Under the pieces are notes generated by a model. It was not told the origin of the DNA. It made no database searches and was given only the letters and a program-made list of their open reading frames with translations. The position numbers and the translations under genes were made by a program. Of a stretch of 64,000 nucleotides of DNA, positions 33,398-43,619 are shown one piece after another. Location of the stretch: contig VZQC01008071.1 of assembly GCA_009823505.1 (NCBI GenBank), positions 492,550-556,549 on the forward strand, in the 5' to 3' direction. This DNA comes from Rhizomys pruinosus. Lineage: Eukaryota > Chordata > Mammalia > Rodentia > Spalacidae. Every line of letters starts with the position of its first letter. Position 1 is the stretch's first letter.

Positions 33398-34107
33398 TTT
33401 TAATTACTGCCTCTGTCACCATTTACTTCATCTTGATTTAACTTTGGTAGGTCAGACACAGCAAGAAGTTAATCCATTTATTTTAGATTTTCCAGTTTAG
33501 TGGAATATACAGGGGTTTTTTGGTGTTTTGTTTTGTTTTGTCTTTTTGAGACAGGGCCTCCCTGTAGTTCCAGCTATCCTGGAACTCACTATTGTAGACC
33601 AGGCTGGCCTTGAACCCCCTTGACCCACCTGCCTCTGCCTCCCGTGTGCTGGGATTAAAGGCATGAGCCAGCACACCCAGAGAAATACATGTTTTTAAGT
33701 ATGTCTTTTTGATTCTCTGAATTTCCTCGCTGTCTATTGTAATGCTTCCCATTTTGTCTCTAGTTTTTATTCATTTGAGTCTTCTTTCTTTTGGTTCATT
33801 TGGTTCATTTGGTGTGTCAGTCTTGCTAATCATTCTGAAGTACCCACTCTTTGTTTCATTAATTCTTTGCATTTTCTTTGGTTTTTTGTGTTTGTTTCTA
33901 TTTCATTCATTTCAGCCCTCCCCCATTTTTATCATCCCTTCCCATTTACTGTTTTGGGGTATTGTTCTTGTTTTTATCATCCCTTCCTGTTTACTGTTTT
34001 GGGGTGTTGTTCTTGTTTTTCAAGGTGTTCAGTTGCATCATTAAGTTATTAATTTGAGAGTTTACAAATTTTTTTAAATAGGTGCTTAGTGCTATAAATG
34101 TTCCTCA
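33398..34107 (-). mobile_element. L1 ORF2 fragment, part 4
   Basis: Antisense ORF2 continuing toward its 5' part, interrupted by a B1 (33537). A 48-bp near-duplicate occurs at 33922-33966 and 33973-34013 ('tttttatcatcccttcc'). Confidence 0.75.
33537..33680 (-). mobile_element. B1 SINE
   Basis: (TTTTG)n tail and antisense body ending 'gccagcacacccag'. Confidence 0.9.
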
Positions 34108-34306
34108 TTTTTGGTTTGGTTTGGTTTGGTTTGGTTTGGGGTTTTGTTATAGTGGTTTTGGTTTGGGTTTGGGTTTTTTTGAGACGGGGTCTCACCATTT
34201 GCATTGGCTGACCTGGAGCTCACTATACAGACTAGGCCAGCCTTGAACTCACAGAGATCTACCTGCCTCTTCCTCCCAAGTGCTGAAATAAAGGCACAAT
34301 GACCAG
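34108..34306 (-). mobile_element. B1 SINE with (TTTGG)n tail
   Basis: Long G/T-rich tail (34108-34178), then diverged antisense B1. Confidence 0.87.
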
Positions 34307-34753
34307 ATTTTCTCAGGAGACATTACTATGGAGGTACTAATTTTTGGAAAAGACATATTGTCTTGGTAATTCATATTGTTTGATGTTTTATGATCGGACC
34401 TAGGCAATGGAGTTATGTCATTGATAGCATTTCTTGGTATAGACATTTGTCCCACCTTTGTTCACGTGGGTGTTTGGAGGTCTGTTCAATGTCATCCCTA
34501 CTTATTAGGTTATGGACCAGCTGAGTGTTCCTTGGGGTTCAGTCTTTGGGCAACTCAGTATTGATATGCAAATAAGGCATCAGAAGTGGTCTGAGTTAAC
34601 TAGAGCTAGGTGCAGCTTCTGAACACTGGAGCAAACCTAAAAGAGTTTAGAAAATTCTTGCTGAAGATTCACAGAAGTCTGTGGAAGATTTCTATCGTTG
34701 ATCCTTAGGTGGCAGGAACTGGGATCCCAGCAGTTGCAGACGAGTGAGCCGTG
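34307..34753. other. Unassigned, between L1 and tandem array
   Basis: I could not tell L1 5' sequence from another repeat here. Confidence 0.35.
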
Positions 34754-35044
34754 CTACCTGGGGAGATGCACAGGACCCAGGCTCTCATGTAGGGCATGGA
34801 GTTACAGCAGGGTAGGGCGACTACCTGGGGAGATGCACAGGACTCAGGCTGTCATGTAGGGCATGGAGTTACAGCAGGGTAGGGCGACTACCTGGGGAGA
34901 TGCACAGGACCCGGGCTCTCATGTAGGGCATGGTGTTACAGCAGGGTAGGGCGACTACCTGGGGAGATGCACAGGACCCAGGCTTTCATGTAGGGCATGG
35001 AGTTACAGCAGGGTAGGGCGACTACCTGGGGAGATGCACAGGAT
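34754..35044 (+). repeat. 67-bp tandem array, about 4.3 copies
   Basis: Units start at 34754, 34821, 34888, 34955 and 35022, each beginning CTACCTGGGGAGATGCACAG. Spacing is exactly 67 bp and copies differ by a few substitutions. Confidence 0.98.
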
Positions 35045-35715
35045 GGGCAGCCTTCGGGTGGCAGGAGCAGGGTCAAGGGGTGAAGGTTGTACTGGAGGAG
35101 GCTTTCAGGACACGAGATCCTCAGGTGGTGGAGGTGGTCTCGGCAGGGCTCCTGTCTAGGGTGTTGCATAGGATGAGAGGGTCTTGGCAGTGAGAAGGAC
35201 GTAGTCCCTACATGAGAGCGAGACAAAGCTGTGCGACTCAGGTGGCAGGGGTGGAGTTGCCTTATTGACTTCATTTTTAAGTATTCAAATAATAAATTTG
35301 TCTGAAGAAACATTTTTCTACTATACACTGAAGAACACTTCTATTAGTAACAAAACTAAAAGAAAGTAAACATGCTTTCAAGTAGAGTTTTGAAAAAGTC
35401 AGATCCTATGGACATAGATGTTTCTAATAATTATTTTCTATATAAGATTAAGGAATTACATTACATGATAATTCAGTGAAGGCACTTCTGTAATAGAAAT
35501 GACATGTTCTAAGTACATTCCTTCTGGTCAGTTTACCTAACATAATTTAGTAAGCTAAGTAATTCATCTACTAACTTGTGTTTCATGAGTATCAAACACC
35601 TCCAACCAGACATTGGCCATTTCAGGCCAAAATACAGTTGGTCATTTTAGGCCGTATTTTGTAGAAATAATATGAAACACCAAAACTCTACAATATTGAA
35701 TAAAAAGATATCTTC
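35045..35715. other. Array flank, then AT-rich unique sequence
   Basis: 35045-35260 is GC-richer and shares short words with the array ('ggtggcagg', 'gcataggatg'). 35260-35715 shows no feature. Confidence 0.5.
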
Positions 35716-35874
35716 CTGCGCATGGTGACACACGCCTTTAATCTCAGCACTTGGGAGGCAGAGGCAGGTGAATCTCTGTGAGTTCAAGGCCAGCCTTGTC
35801 TACAGAGTGAGTTCCAGGCCAGCTGGAGTTACAGGGAGACCCTGTCTCAAAAATACAAAAAAAAAAAAAAAAAT
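35716..35874 (+). mobile_element. B1 SINE
   Basis: Sense B1 with a 17-base A-tail. Confidence 0.94.
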
Positions 35875-35879
35875 CTCTA

Positions 35880-35944
35880 GAGCTGGGAACGTAGTGCAGT
35901 GGTACAATGCTTTCCTAGTCTGTGAGACCTTACATTCAGTCCCC

Positions 35945-35985
<41 letters not shown>

Positions 35986-36115
35986 CAGACATGGTTATGC
36001 ATGCCTGTAATCCTAGGACTTGAGAAACAGAGGCAAGAGGATCAAGACATCTTGATCACTTAGCGAGACCAGTCTGGACTACGTCACGTCAGATCCTATC
36101 TCAAAAAACAAAAAG
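35880..36115 (+). mobile_element. B4-type SINE with internal (CA)n
   Basis: ID-like part (35880-35946), 18 CA units (35947-35982), then a B1-like part ('catgcctgtaatcctagg'). Confidence 0.75.
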
Positions 36116-36931
36116 GAAACCTCTACCTTATACACAGAAATAAGCAGATTATGACTGCTTATTTCATCATTAATCAGAGTGAGAAGCATGTTATTTGTCA
36201 TACATTTATAAAAAACATAGTAGAAAAGAACTTCATAAAGAAATAAAATAATATAATCTTAATTAAACAAGTGACTTCAGACAAAATGATTTACCTATAT
36301 AAGCAAAGATTTGCTTATCTATAAAAAGAATTTCAAGTTAGAGAGTTTTAAGGGTTTCTTATAGCTCTAAAAATATTCAAACTTCTAGAAATTATTAAGT
36401 CAGAAACTTGATAAAATAACATTAATAATACAGAGAAAATCTGATACAAAATCATAACAAGATCTTTCAAATTAAACAACAGGTCAAAATCCAGTTTGTA
36501 GCAAAGCAACCCTTGACTTGCCTGTGAATTTGCTCAGACAAGTCCGGGTAGACTGCAGAGCAAGTGCCCTGGTGTTACTCAGCGTTAGCTAACAGCAGGA
36601 AGGCGGCCATGCACTTAGCCACGTGTAGAAGACCAGGTGAGGAACTGGCGAAAGCCTTTTGTTGCTGGAAATTACTACAGGAATTAACATGCACTTTCAG
36701 TCAAGGGTAAGCATGGTTTCAGCACACAGTAAAATCAACATCAGTCTTCCTTCCAAACTAGTAAAACTACCTGTTACACAGTGTTCATCAAGGGCTAAAA
36801 TTTCATCACCCTTAATCTAATAATTCTATTTCTGTAGGAAATATTTCTGCAAGAAATAGCCCTATTTACAGGAAAAAAAAATTTAAGCCTAAAAATGTCC
36901 ATCACAGGTTTATTTATAAAAAGAAGAAATT
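36116..36931. other. AT-rich unique stretch
   Basis: No repeat recognised. 36580-36640 is slightly GC-richer with ATG in 'ggcggccatg' and a GTGAGG donor-like site, too weak to call an exon. Confidence 0.5.
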
Positions 36932-37082
36932 GGGCCAGGTGTGGTGGCGCATGCCTTTAATCCCAGCATCTGGGAGGCAGAGGCAGGCGGATCTCTTCAA
37001 GGTCAAGGCCAGCCTGGTCTACACAGTGAGTTCCGGGCCAGCTGGGGCTACAGGGAGACCCTGTCTCAAAAAGACCAACAAA
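36932..37082 (+). mobile_element. B1 SINE
   Basis: Sense B1. Its tail 'aaaagaccaac' passes into a short AGGA/GAG purine run (37083-37110). Confidence 0.94.
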
Positions 37083-37110
37083 AAGGAGGAAGAGGAAGAG
37101 GAGGAGGAGA

Positions 37111-37619
37111 TTAGAAACAATATAAATTTAGTTTTTAAAAAGGAATGGTTAAGTAAAGCTGTAATAGGTGGACTAAAACTTAGACATTAAAATCAAAGAC
37201 TATGTAAGAGCATCAAGGATATAGCTGAGGATATAGATTAGAGACAGACTGCTGCCTAACATGCCAAAACACCACCAGAAAGAAGTATCCAAATAGAGGC
37301 CAGAGATAAATAACATACACATTTTATCTATGGTTAAAATTGTTTCCGTTTTGAAACTGTTTTATTCATTTATTTAAAAAATATGGAAAAAATACTAGAA
37401 ACATATGCATGTCAATCAATGTTACTGAGTACATTTTCAGATATTTCCATTTTCCAATTTTATTTAATGAATATTCTTTACTTTTAATAATCTTAAATTA
37501 CCAAATACCTTGTTAATCTTCAAAACATCTACCTAAGATAGAGTACCACTTGAGGTTCTAAGCTTTTAAAAACAAGATGATTTTAAGGCAAAAACTTATA
37601 TGTTTTGGTTTGCTTTGCT
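37111..37619. other. AT-rich unique stretch
   Basis: Nothing recognised. Confidence 0.5.
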
Positions 37620-37757
37620 TTGGTGTATTTTGTTTTGGTTTGTTTGTTTGTTTCGGGTTCTCCCTGTGGCCTCAGCTGACCTGGAACTCACTACGTAAAT
37701 CAGACTGGCCTAGAACTCACAGAGATATACCTGCCTGTGCCAACTTACCTGGCTTGT
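37620..37757 (-). mobile_element. Old B1 SINE
   Basis: Diverged antisense B1 with a deletion in its left arm and a (GTTT)n tail. Confidence 0.8.
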
Positions 37758-38072
37758 TATTTTGATTTTTCAAAATATCCTGGGATCACTGGAAAGAAGG
37801 AGTAGGGGAGGGGATTTCAGAGAGAGAGGACGGAAGGAAATAAATAAAGGAAAAAAGAAAGTGGGAAAGGGAAAGAGGAAAGAAAATAGCTGAACCACTT
37901 GAGGATTCTTATGTAAACAGCCCGGCCTGCAACAACCGAATATTCAGATGTTATGGAAATGAAGTAAAGACCCAGGATCTCTATTGCTGTTAGTAATCGA
38001 GACCAAACCCAAGCCTGTCTCCTCACAGACCAATCCAGCGCACAGAAACTAAGACTCTGGTGTGGTGTTTTA

Positions 38073-38334
38073 TTTAAAAAAAAAAATTTTTTTTTATTAA
38101 TTTTATTTATTTCCGTATGTGTATGATGTACTGTCTGCATGCAAGTCCGTGCACCCGTGTTGTGCAATGCCGCGGAGGTCAGAAGAGGGTGTCGGATTCC
38201 CCTGGAACTGGAGTTAGCCGGAGCTTGGGGAGTTTTCAGACGGTTTCTCGGCCGCCATGTGGTGCTGGGATCAAACAACCCAGTCCTCTGTAAGAGCGGT
38301 CGGCACTCTTAACAGCTAGGCCATCTCTCCAGCC
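38073..38334 (-). mobile_element. Long-form B2 SINE with exact TSD
   Basis: CTGGTGTGGTGTTTTA at 38057-38072 and 38335-38350 (exact, 16 bp). The duplicated region is altered ('ggagttagccggagcttggg'). Confidence 0.96.
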
Positions 38335-38491
38335 CTGGTGTGGTGTTTTAAATGCCAGGAGTCAGAGCCTGTTTTAAAGTGACAGTGCTTGTAATGTTTT
38401 TAAATTGAAAGCTACCTAAAAGCACTGCACTTATCAGTACACACACACAAGCTTGGGCAGTGTTAAACTGCAGTATTAAATTACGCATTCC

Positions 38492-38837
38492 AAGGGCTGC
38501 ACCGGGGTAATGGTGAAACAACAGCAATGTAGTCTGAACCCTCATTTGATCAACCTGATTGAACATACAACCCCTCACCCCCCGCTGGAAGGTGGGGGCT
38601 GTGGGGGTTTGGCACAACAGCCTCTGAAATTGGTTTTACATGAAGGATGCTTGTACTCAGGATTATCACTTTATAGCTAAAAAATGGAAAAAAAAACTGA
38701 GGAGAAATATGCAGGACAGTTATGGCAGAATGCATGATCTTGGTTGGGGGGGGTGGGGGGGAAGGGAAAGGGAAATATGCCTGAACTGAATTGGAAAATA
38801 GATTATGAAATACACAAAGACATCAATAAAAAAAAAA
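38492..38837 (+). mobile_element. 5'-truncated L1 3' UTR insertion with exact TSD
   Basis: AAATTACGCATTCC at 38478-38491 and 38838-38851. The insert has a C-rich then G-rich tract, AATAAA at 38826 and an A-tail. It matches the reverse complement of 16318-16569. Confidence 0.92.
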
Positions 38838-39087
38838 AAATTACGCATTCCTCTTATTACCTGTTTTTACAGGTTTTTGTTTTGCTTTGTATTTTGGTTT
38901 TGTGTATTTTAACATCCTCGGGTACATACATACGTACATCCTAAACACATACACATACAAACATGTAATTCTTACTTTCTAGCTATAGGCCCGTTTTCTT
39001 TGAGATATGATTATATCCAAGATTATAAATGCAAACTTTATGAAAAGCTTCACTTAGTAAAAAGAGCTTTTAAGATATAACTTAATC

Positions 39088-39346
39088 GGGGCTGGAGGGA
39101 TGGCCTAGCGGTTAAGAGCGCCGACCGCTCTTGCAGAGGACCCCGGGTTGATCCCCAGCAACCACAATGGGCGGCTGAGAAGAACCGTCTGTGACTCCGG
39201 TTCCAGGAGAACTCCAGTTCCAGGGGAATCCGAGACCGTCTTCTGACCTCCGCGGCATCGCACGACACGGGTGCGCAGACCTGCATGCAGACAATACATT
39301 CATACACATAAAAATAAATAAATAAAAAAAATTAAAAAAAAAAAAA
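39088..39346 (+). mobile_element. Long-form B2 SINE with exact TSD
   Basis: AAGATATAACTTAATC at 39072-39087 and 39347-39362 (exact, 16 bp). CpG-rich body. Confidence 0.97.
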
Positions 39347-39362
39347 AAGATATAACTTAATC

Positions 39363-39892
39363 TCTCGCCCTGTCTCCTTGCTCATTTGTGTTCCTGACAT
39401 TTCTAGGCAAGCATTCCATAGCTAAGCTATACCCCCGCCCTAAGTTACTTTTAATGTCCATACCTCAAAAGTCACCTCGGAATACCTTATTTTTACCTCT
39501 ACTTTAAGAAAAATGCCTCTGGTTCCCAGGTGAGACCGGAAGTGCAGTGCTTCCTCCTCTTTACCTTTCATCTCACGACTCAACACCAAGTAGCCGACCT
39601 TCAGTGTTTCCAAAAACAAGAGTCCCCACTGTGGTAGTTGTGTTTTTGGTAATTGTTTTTCAAACACAGTTGCTTATCTCTGTCTTCAAGCATCCTTCTC
39701 AAAAATCTCATCATAAAACCCTGTTGCTCTGTATGGTGGCAGGGGGTGGTGTGAAACATGAAAAAAAAACAAAGGAGGAAGATGAGGGTCTTAAACACAT
39801 AAAAGGGCTTATCATCTTCGCTATTTTATGGTCTGTTACCTCAAGAGTTACAATTAAACCAAAGTACTGAAAAGACAAAAATGTGTTGGGAG
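39363..39892. other. Unassigned; minus frame of 75 codons
   Basis: The minus frame at 39440-39667 is open but has no domain I know. The opposite strand is also open for about 100 codons. No splice or promoter support. Confidence 0.35.
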
Positions 39893-40090
39893 GACCTGGA
39901 GAGATGGCTCAGAGCACTGCCTGCTCTTGCAGAGAACCCGAGTTCAGTTCCCAGCATCCACATGGAAGCTAACAACCATCCTTAACTCCAGTTCCAGGGG
40001 ATCCAACTCCCTCTTCTAGCCTCCATAAGCATTGCACACATGTAGTGTACATACATACAGGCAAAACACTCCTACATATCAAATTAAATT
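39893..40090 (+). mobile_element. B2 SINE (old, short form)
   Basis: Sense, with a head deletion ('gctcagagcactgcctgc'). Confidence 0.88.
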
Positions 40091-40109
40091 ACAATTTCTT
40101 AAACATGTT

Positions 40110-40364
40110 AGAGTTGGCTCAGTGGATAAAGTGCTTGCCTGGAGGCAAGAGGACTGAGTTCAGATCCCCAAATCCTGTAAAAGCCAGGCAACCACAGTGG
40201 CCTCATGTCAACACTCAGGAGACAGAGACAGAGGGCCCAGGGCAAGCTGGCTGCTAGACCAGCTGGAACCGGTGAGCGCCAAAATCAGCGAGAGACCCTG
40301 CCTCAAGACACAGAAGTAAAACGGAGCAGTCGAGAAAGACACCTGCTGCTGCGGTCTTCAGTCT
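40110..40364 (+). mobile_element. B4/RSINE-type composite SINE
   Basis: 'ggataaagtgcttgcctgg' head, B1-like middle ('cactcaggagacagagacag'), and 'gaaagacacc' near the end. Its CA-rich tail leads into the minisatellite. Confidence 0.75.
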
Positions 40365-40401
<37 letters not shown>

Positions 40402-40958
40402 TGCACAGCCACATACACATGAGCCCACATACACAGTAGCATGCATGCACACATGAACACACCACACACACACACATGCATGCACAGCCACATACATGTG
40501 AGCCTACATACACAGTAGCATGCATGCACACATGAACACACCACACACACACACATGCATGCACAGCCACATACATGTGAGCCTACATACACAGTAGCAT
40601 GCATGCACACATGAACACACCACACACACACGTGTATGCACAGCCACATACACGTGAGCCCACATACACAGTAGCATGCATGCACACATGAACATACCAC
40701 ACACACACACACACACGTGCATGCACAGCCACATACACGTGAGCCCACATACACAGTAGCATGCATGCACACATGAACACACCACACACACACGTGCATG
40801 AACAGCCACATACATGTGAGCCCACATAAACAGCATGCATGCATACGTGAACACACACACACATGTGCATGCACAGCCACATACACGTGAGCCTACATAG
40901 CATGCATGCACACATGAACACACCACACACACACACAACCACCCCCACACACACACCC
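40365..40958 (+). repeat. CA-rich minisatellite, unit about 78 bp
   Basis: The word CATGCACAGCCACATAC recurs at about 40400, 40479, 40558, 40635, 40720, 40797 and 40868, with a variable CA run in each unit. Long cysteine/valine-rich minus frames (up to 366 codons, spanning into the next array) are artefacts of a stop-poor repeat. Confidence 0.97.
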
Positions 40959-41052
40959 CAAAAAGAGAAGAGAAACAAGTACACATTATAGAATCCTTCA
41001 GAGTATATTTAGGTAGAATCACTGAGCACATCTTCTGTGCAGTCTTTGGAGC

Positions 41053-42261
41053 CTTCCCACACTGCAGCTGAATCCCGCCTTTCCTTCTTCTCCTTCCCAC
41101 AGGGCAGCTGAATCCCGCCCTTTCTTCTTCTCCTTCAACATGGCAGCTGAATCCCGCCCTTCCTTCTTCTTCAATATGGCTGCTGAATCCCACCCATCCT
41201 TCTCCTTCAACATGGCTGCTGAATCCCACCCTTCCTTCTTCTCCTTCCCACATGGCGGCTGAATCCCGCCCTTCCTTTTTCTCCTTCCCATGTGGCAGCT
41301 GAATCCCGCCCTTCCTTCTTCTCCTTCCCACATGGCAGCTGAATCCCACCCTTCCTTCTTCTCCTTCCCACATGACAGCTGAATCCCACCCTTCCTTCTT
41401 CTCCTTCAACATGGCAGCTGAATCCCGCCCTTCCTTCTTCTTCAATATGGCTGCTGAATCCCACCCATCCTTCTCCTTCAACATGGCTGCTGAATCCCAC
41501 CCTTCCTTCTTCTCCTTCCCACATGGCGGCTGAATCCCGCCCTTCCTTTTTCTCCTTCCCATGTGGCAGCTGAATCCCGCCCTTCCTTCTTCTCCTTCCC
41601 ACATGGCAGCTGAATCCCACCCTTCCTTCTTCTCCTTCCCACATGACAGCTGAATCCCACCCTTCCTTCTTCTCCTTCAACATGGCGGCTGAATCCCGCC
41701 CTTCCTTCTTCTCTTTCCCACATGACAGCTGAATCCCACCCTTCCTTCTTCTCCTTCAACATGGCAGCTGAATCCCGCCCTTCCTTCTTCTTCAATATGG
41801 CTGCTGAATCCCACCCATCCTTCTCCTTCAACATGGCTGCTGAATCCCACCCTTCCTTCTTCTCCTTCCCACATGGCGGCTGAATCCCGCCCTTCCTTTT
41901 TCTCCTTCCCATGTGGCAGCTGAATCCCGCCCTTCCTTCTTCTCCTTCCCACATGGCAGCTGAATCCCACCCTTCCTTCTTCTCCTTCCCACATGACAGC
42001 TGAATCCCACCCTTCCTTCTTCTCCTTCAACATGGCGGCTGAATCCCGCCCTTCCTTCTTCTCTTTCCCACATGACAGCTGAATCCCACCCTTCCTTCTT
42101 CTCCTTCAACATGGCAGCTGAATCCCACCCTTCCTTCTTCTCCTTCAACATGGTGGCTGAATCCCACCCTTCCTTCTTCTCCTTCCCACATGGCGGCTGA
42201 ATCCTGCCCTTCCTTCTTCTCCTTCCCACATGGCAGCTGAATCCCGCCCTTCCTCCTTCTT
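41053..42261 (+). repeat. 40-bp minisatellite, about 31 units, with higher-order structure
   Basis: Unit of about 40 bp (some 36-39) built of a pyrimidine block CCTTCCTTCTTCTCCTTC and a core such as CACATGGCGGCTGAATCCC. A variant unit TTCAATATGG recurs at 41170, 41441 and 41791 (271 and 350 bp apart), so blocks of several units were copied together. Minus frames read through in all three phases and are not a gene. Confidence 0.98.
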
Positions 42262-42660
42262 TTTATGCTTTACATGTTACTTCCGGGCTAATTTTTTTTT
42301 AATTGGTATCAAAATTTTAAGAACTGAGTAAGGTAAATACCCAGTTCTGTTGTTCACATAGGCACAGTTCATACTATAAAATAAGATAAATTGTTGGTAT
42401 TTTTTTCTGTTTAACATGATTTTAATTATTTTTATCTGTTACTTGCAGGACCCTGGAGATGGCGGCTCTCTCAGAATGGTTCACTTTGGTTTGGTGTAAA
42501 TAATTAGAAACCTCAGAAAGAAACCCACCTTTTGCACATGGCCTGAGTCCTTAAAAACTGGAAGAAAGATGGCCTGTATTGCACAGCATAACAAGAGCAA
42601 AGTGAGCGTAAACAAAAGTCCTTAACCTCATCTTCAACACTGTATACATGTTTTAAATGT
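42262..42660. other. Array flank and AT-rich sequence
   Basis: An ETS-like CTTCCGG lies at 42281. No promoter is claimed. Confidence 0.45.
42449..42493 (+). other. Exon-like segment, 45 bp (speculative)
   Basis: Strong acceptor look ('tttatctgttacttgcag'), then 15 codons DPGDGGSLRMVHFGL and a weak donor TTG|GTGTAA. If read through, a stop follows at once. No family match. Confidence 0.18.
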
Positions 42661-42661
42661 T

Positions 42662-42867
42662 ACTTATTTTTATTATATGTATATGAGTGTTTTGCCTACA
42701 TGTATGTAAGCGTACCTATGCACACAGAGGCCAGAAGAGGGCATTGGAGCCCCTGGAACTAGAGTTACAGACAGTTGTTAGCTGCTGTGTGAGTGCTGGG
42801 AACAGACTCCAGGTCCTCTGCAAGAGCAGGCAGTGCTCTCAACCATCGAGCCTTCTCCCCAGCCCCC
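42662..42867 (-). mobile_element. B2 SINE (old, short form)
   Basis: Antisense, head ending 'ccttctccccagccc'. Confidence 0.9.
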
Positions 42868-43081
42868 AATGTGTACAGTTTTTAAATGTTTGAAATTATA
42901 CATCATGTGGCTCTTCAGAAGTAGAACATTTAAACTTTGCTCTCCTGAGTCTTTTTAAACTTTCCTACTCTGGTCTAATTTACATTATTAATTTACATTA
43001 CAAATAAAGCATTTATTAAGTGAAATGTTCAATGCGGACGTATTATATAAATAAACATTTCCTCATTTCACATCATTGCAG

Positions 43082-43214
43082 TGAGGAGCTGACTGCCTCC
43101 TGGGATTGCAGGGACACCATCTCCCAGTGGAGACTACTACCTGTTCTGTTTGCGCTCCTCAAGCTTGGGCCTCTTCGTTGAAGAGTGTGAAAAGATCACC
43201 TGGCCTTTTCCAAG
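43082..43214 (+). other. Exon-like segment, 133 bp (speculative)
   Basis: Acceptor 'cctcatttcacatcattgcag' and donor AAG|GTGACA. One phase reads EELTASWDCRDTISQWRLLP and reaches a stop at about 43180, so it could at most be a terminal coding or noncoding exon. Confidence 0.2.
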
Positions 43215-43453
43215 GTGACACGTGGAGAGGTGGCTCAGGAAACACGTGAAAAAAAAGTGTTGGTGCTCTGTCTGCTGTGGCAGTAACAAACTGTCCTTTG
43301 TCCCTGACACTAAAAACCTTCTACCAGGGTTGGCGAGCTACAGTTGTATAACTTGTTAGCTTGAAAGACCAGTCAAATCTCAATTCTTCATCATTCTTAA
43401 CACCCATTCATTAGCAGATAATTAATACTTCTGCATGTCTATAGTAACATCTT

Positions 43454-43606
43454 TTTTTTTTTGGTCTTTTCGAGACAGGGTCTCCCTGTAAGCCCAGCTG
43501 TCCTGGAACTCACTCTGTAGACCAGGCTGGCCTTGAACTCACAAAGATCCGCCTGCCTCTGCCTCCCGAGTGCTAGGATTAAAGACACACGCCACCATGC
43601 CTGGCA
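43454..43606 (-). mobile_element. B1 SINE with exact TSD
   Basis: ATAGTAACATCTT at 43441-43453 and 43607-43619. Near-consensus antisense B1. Confidence 0.97.
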
Positions 43607-43619
43607 ATAGTAACATCTT

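Noticed and set aside
34754..35044. CRISPR-like array
   Set aside because: The whole 67-bp unit repeats with no unique spacers, in a mammalian genome.
39440..39667. 75-codon minus-strand gene
   Set aside because: Both strands are open here and nothing marks it as coding.
40254..42229. Long minus-strand open frames (up to 366 codons) rich in C/V or in K/E/G
   Set aside because: They lie wholly in two minisatellites. All phases are open because the repeat units lack stops, and the 40-bp unit cycles through all three frames.
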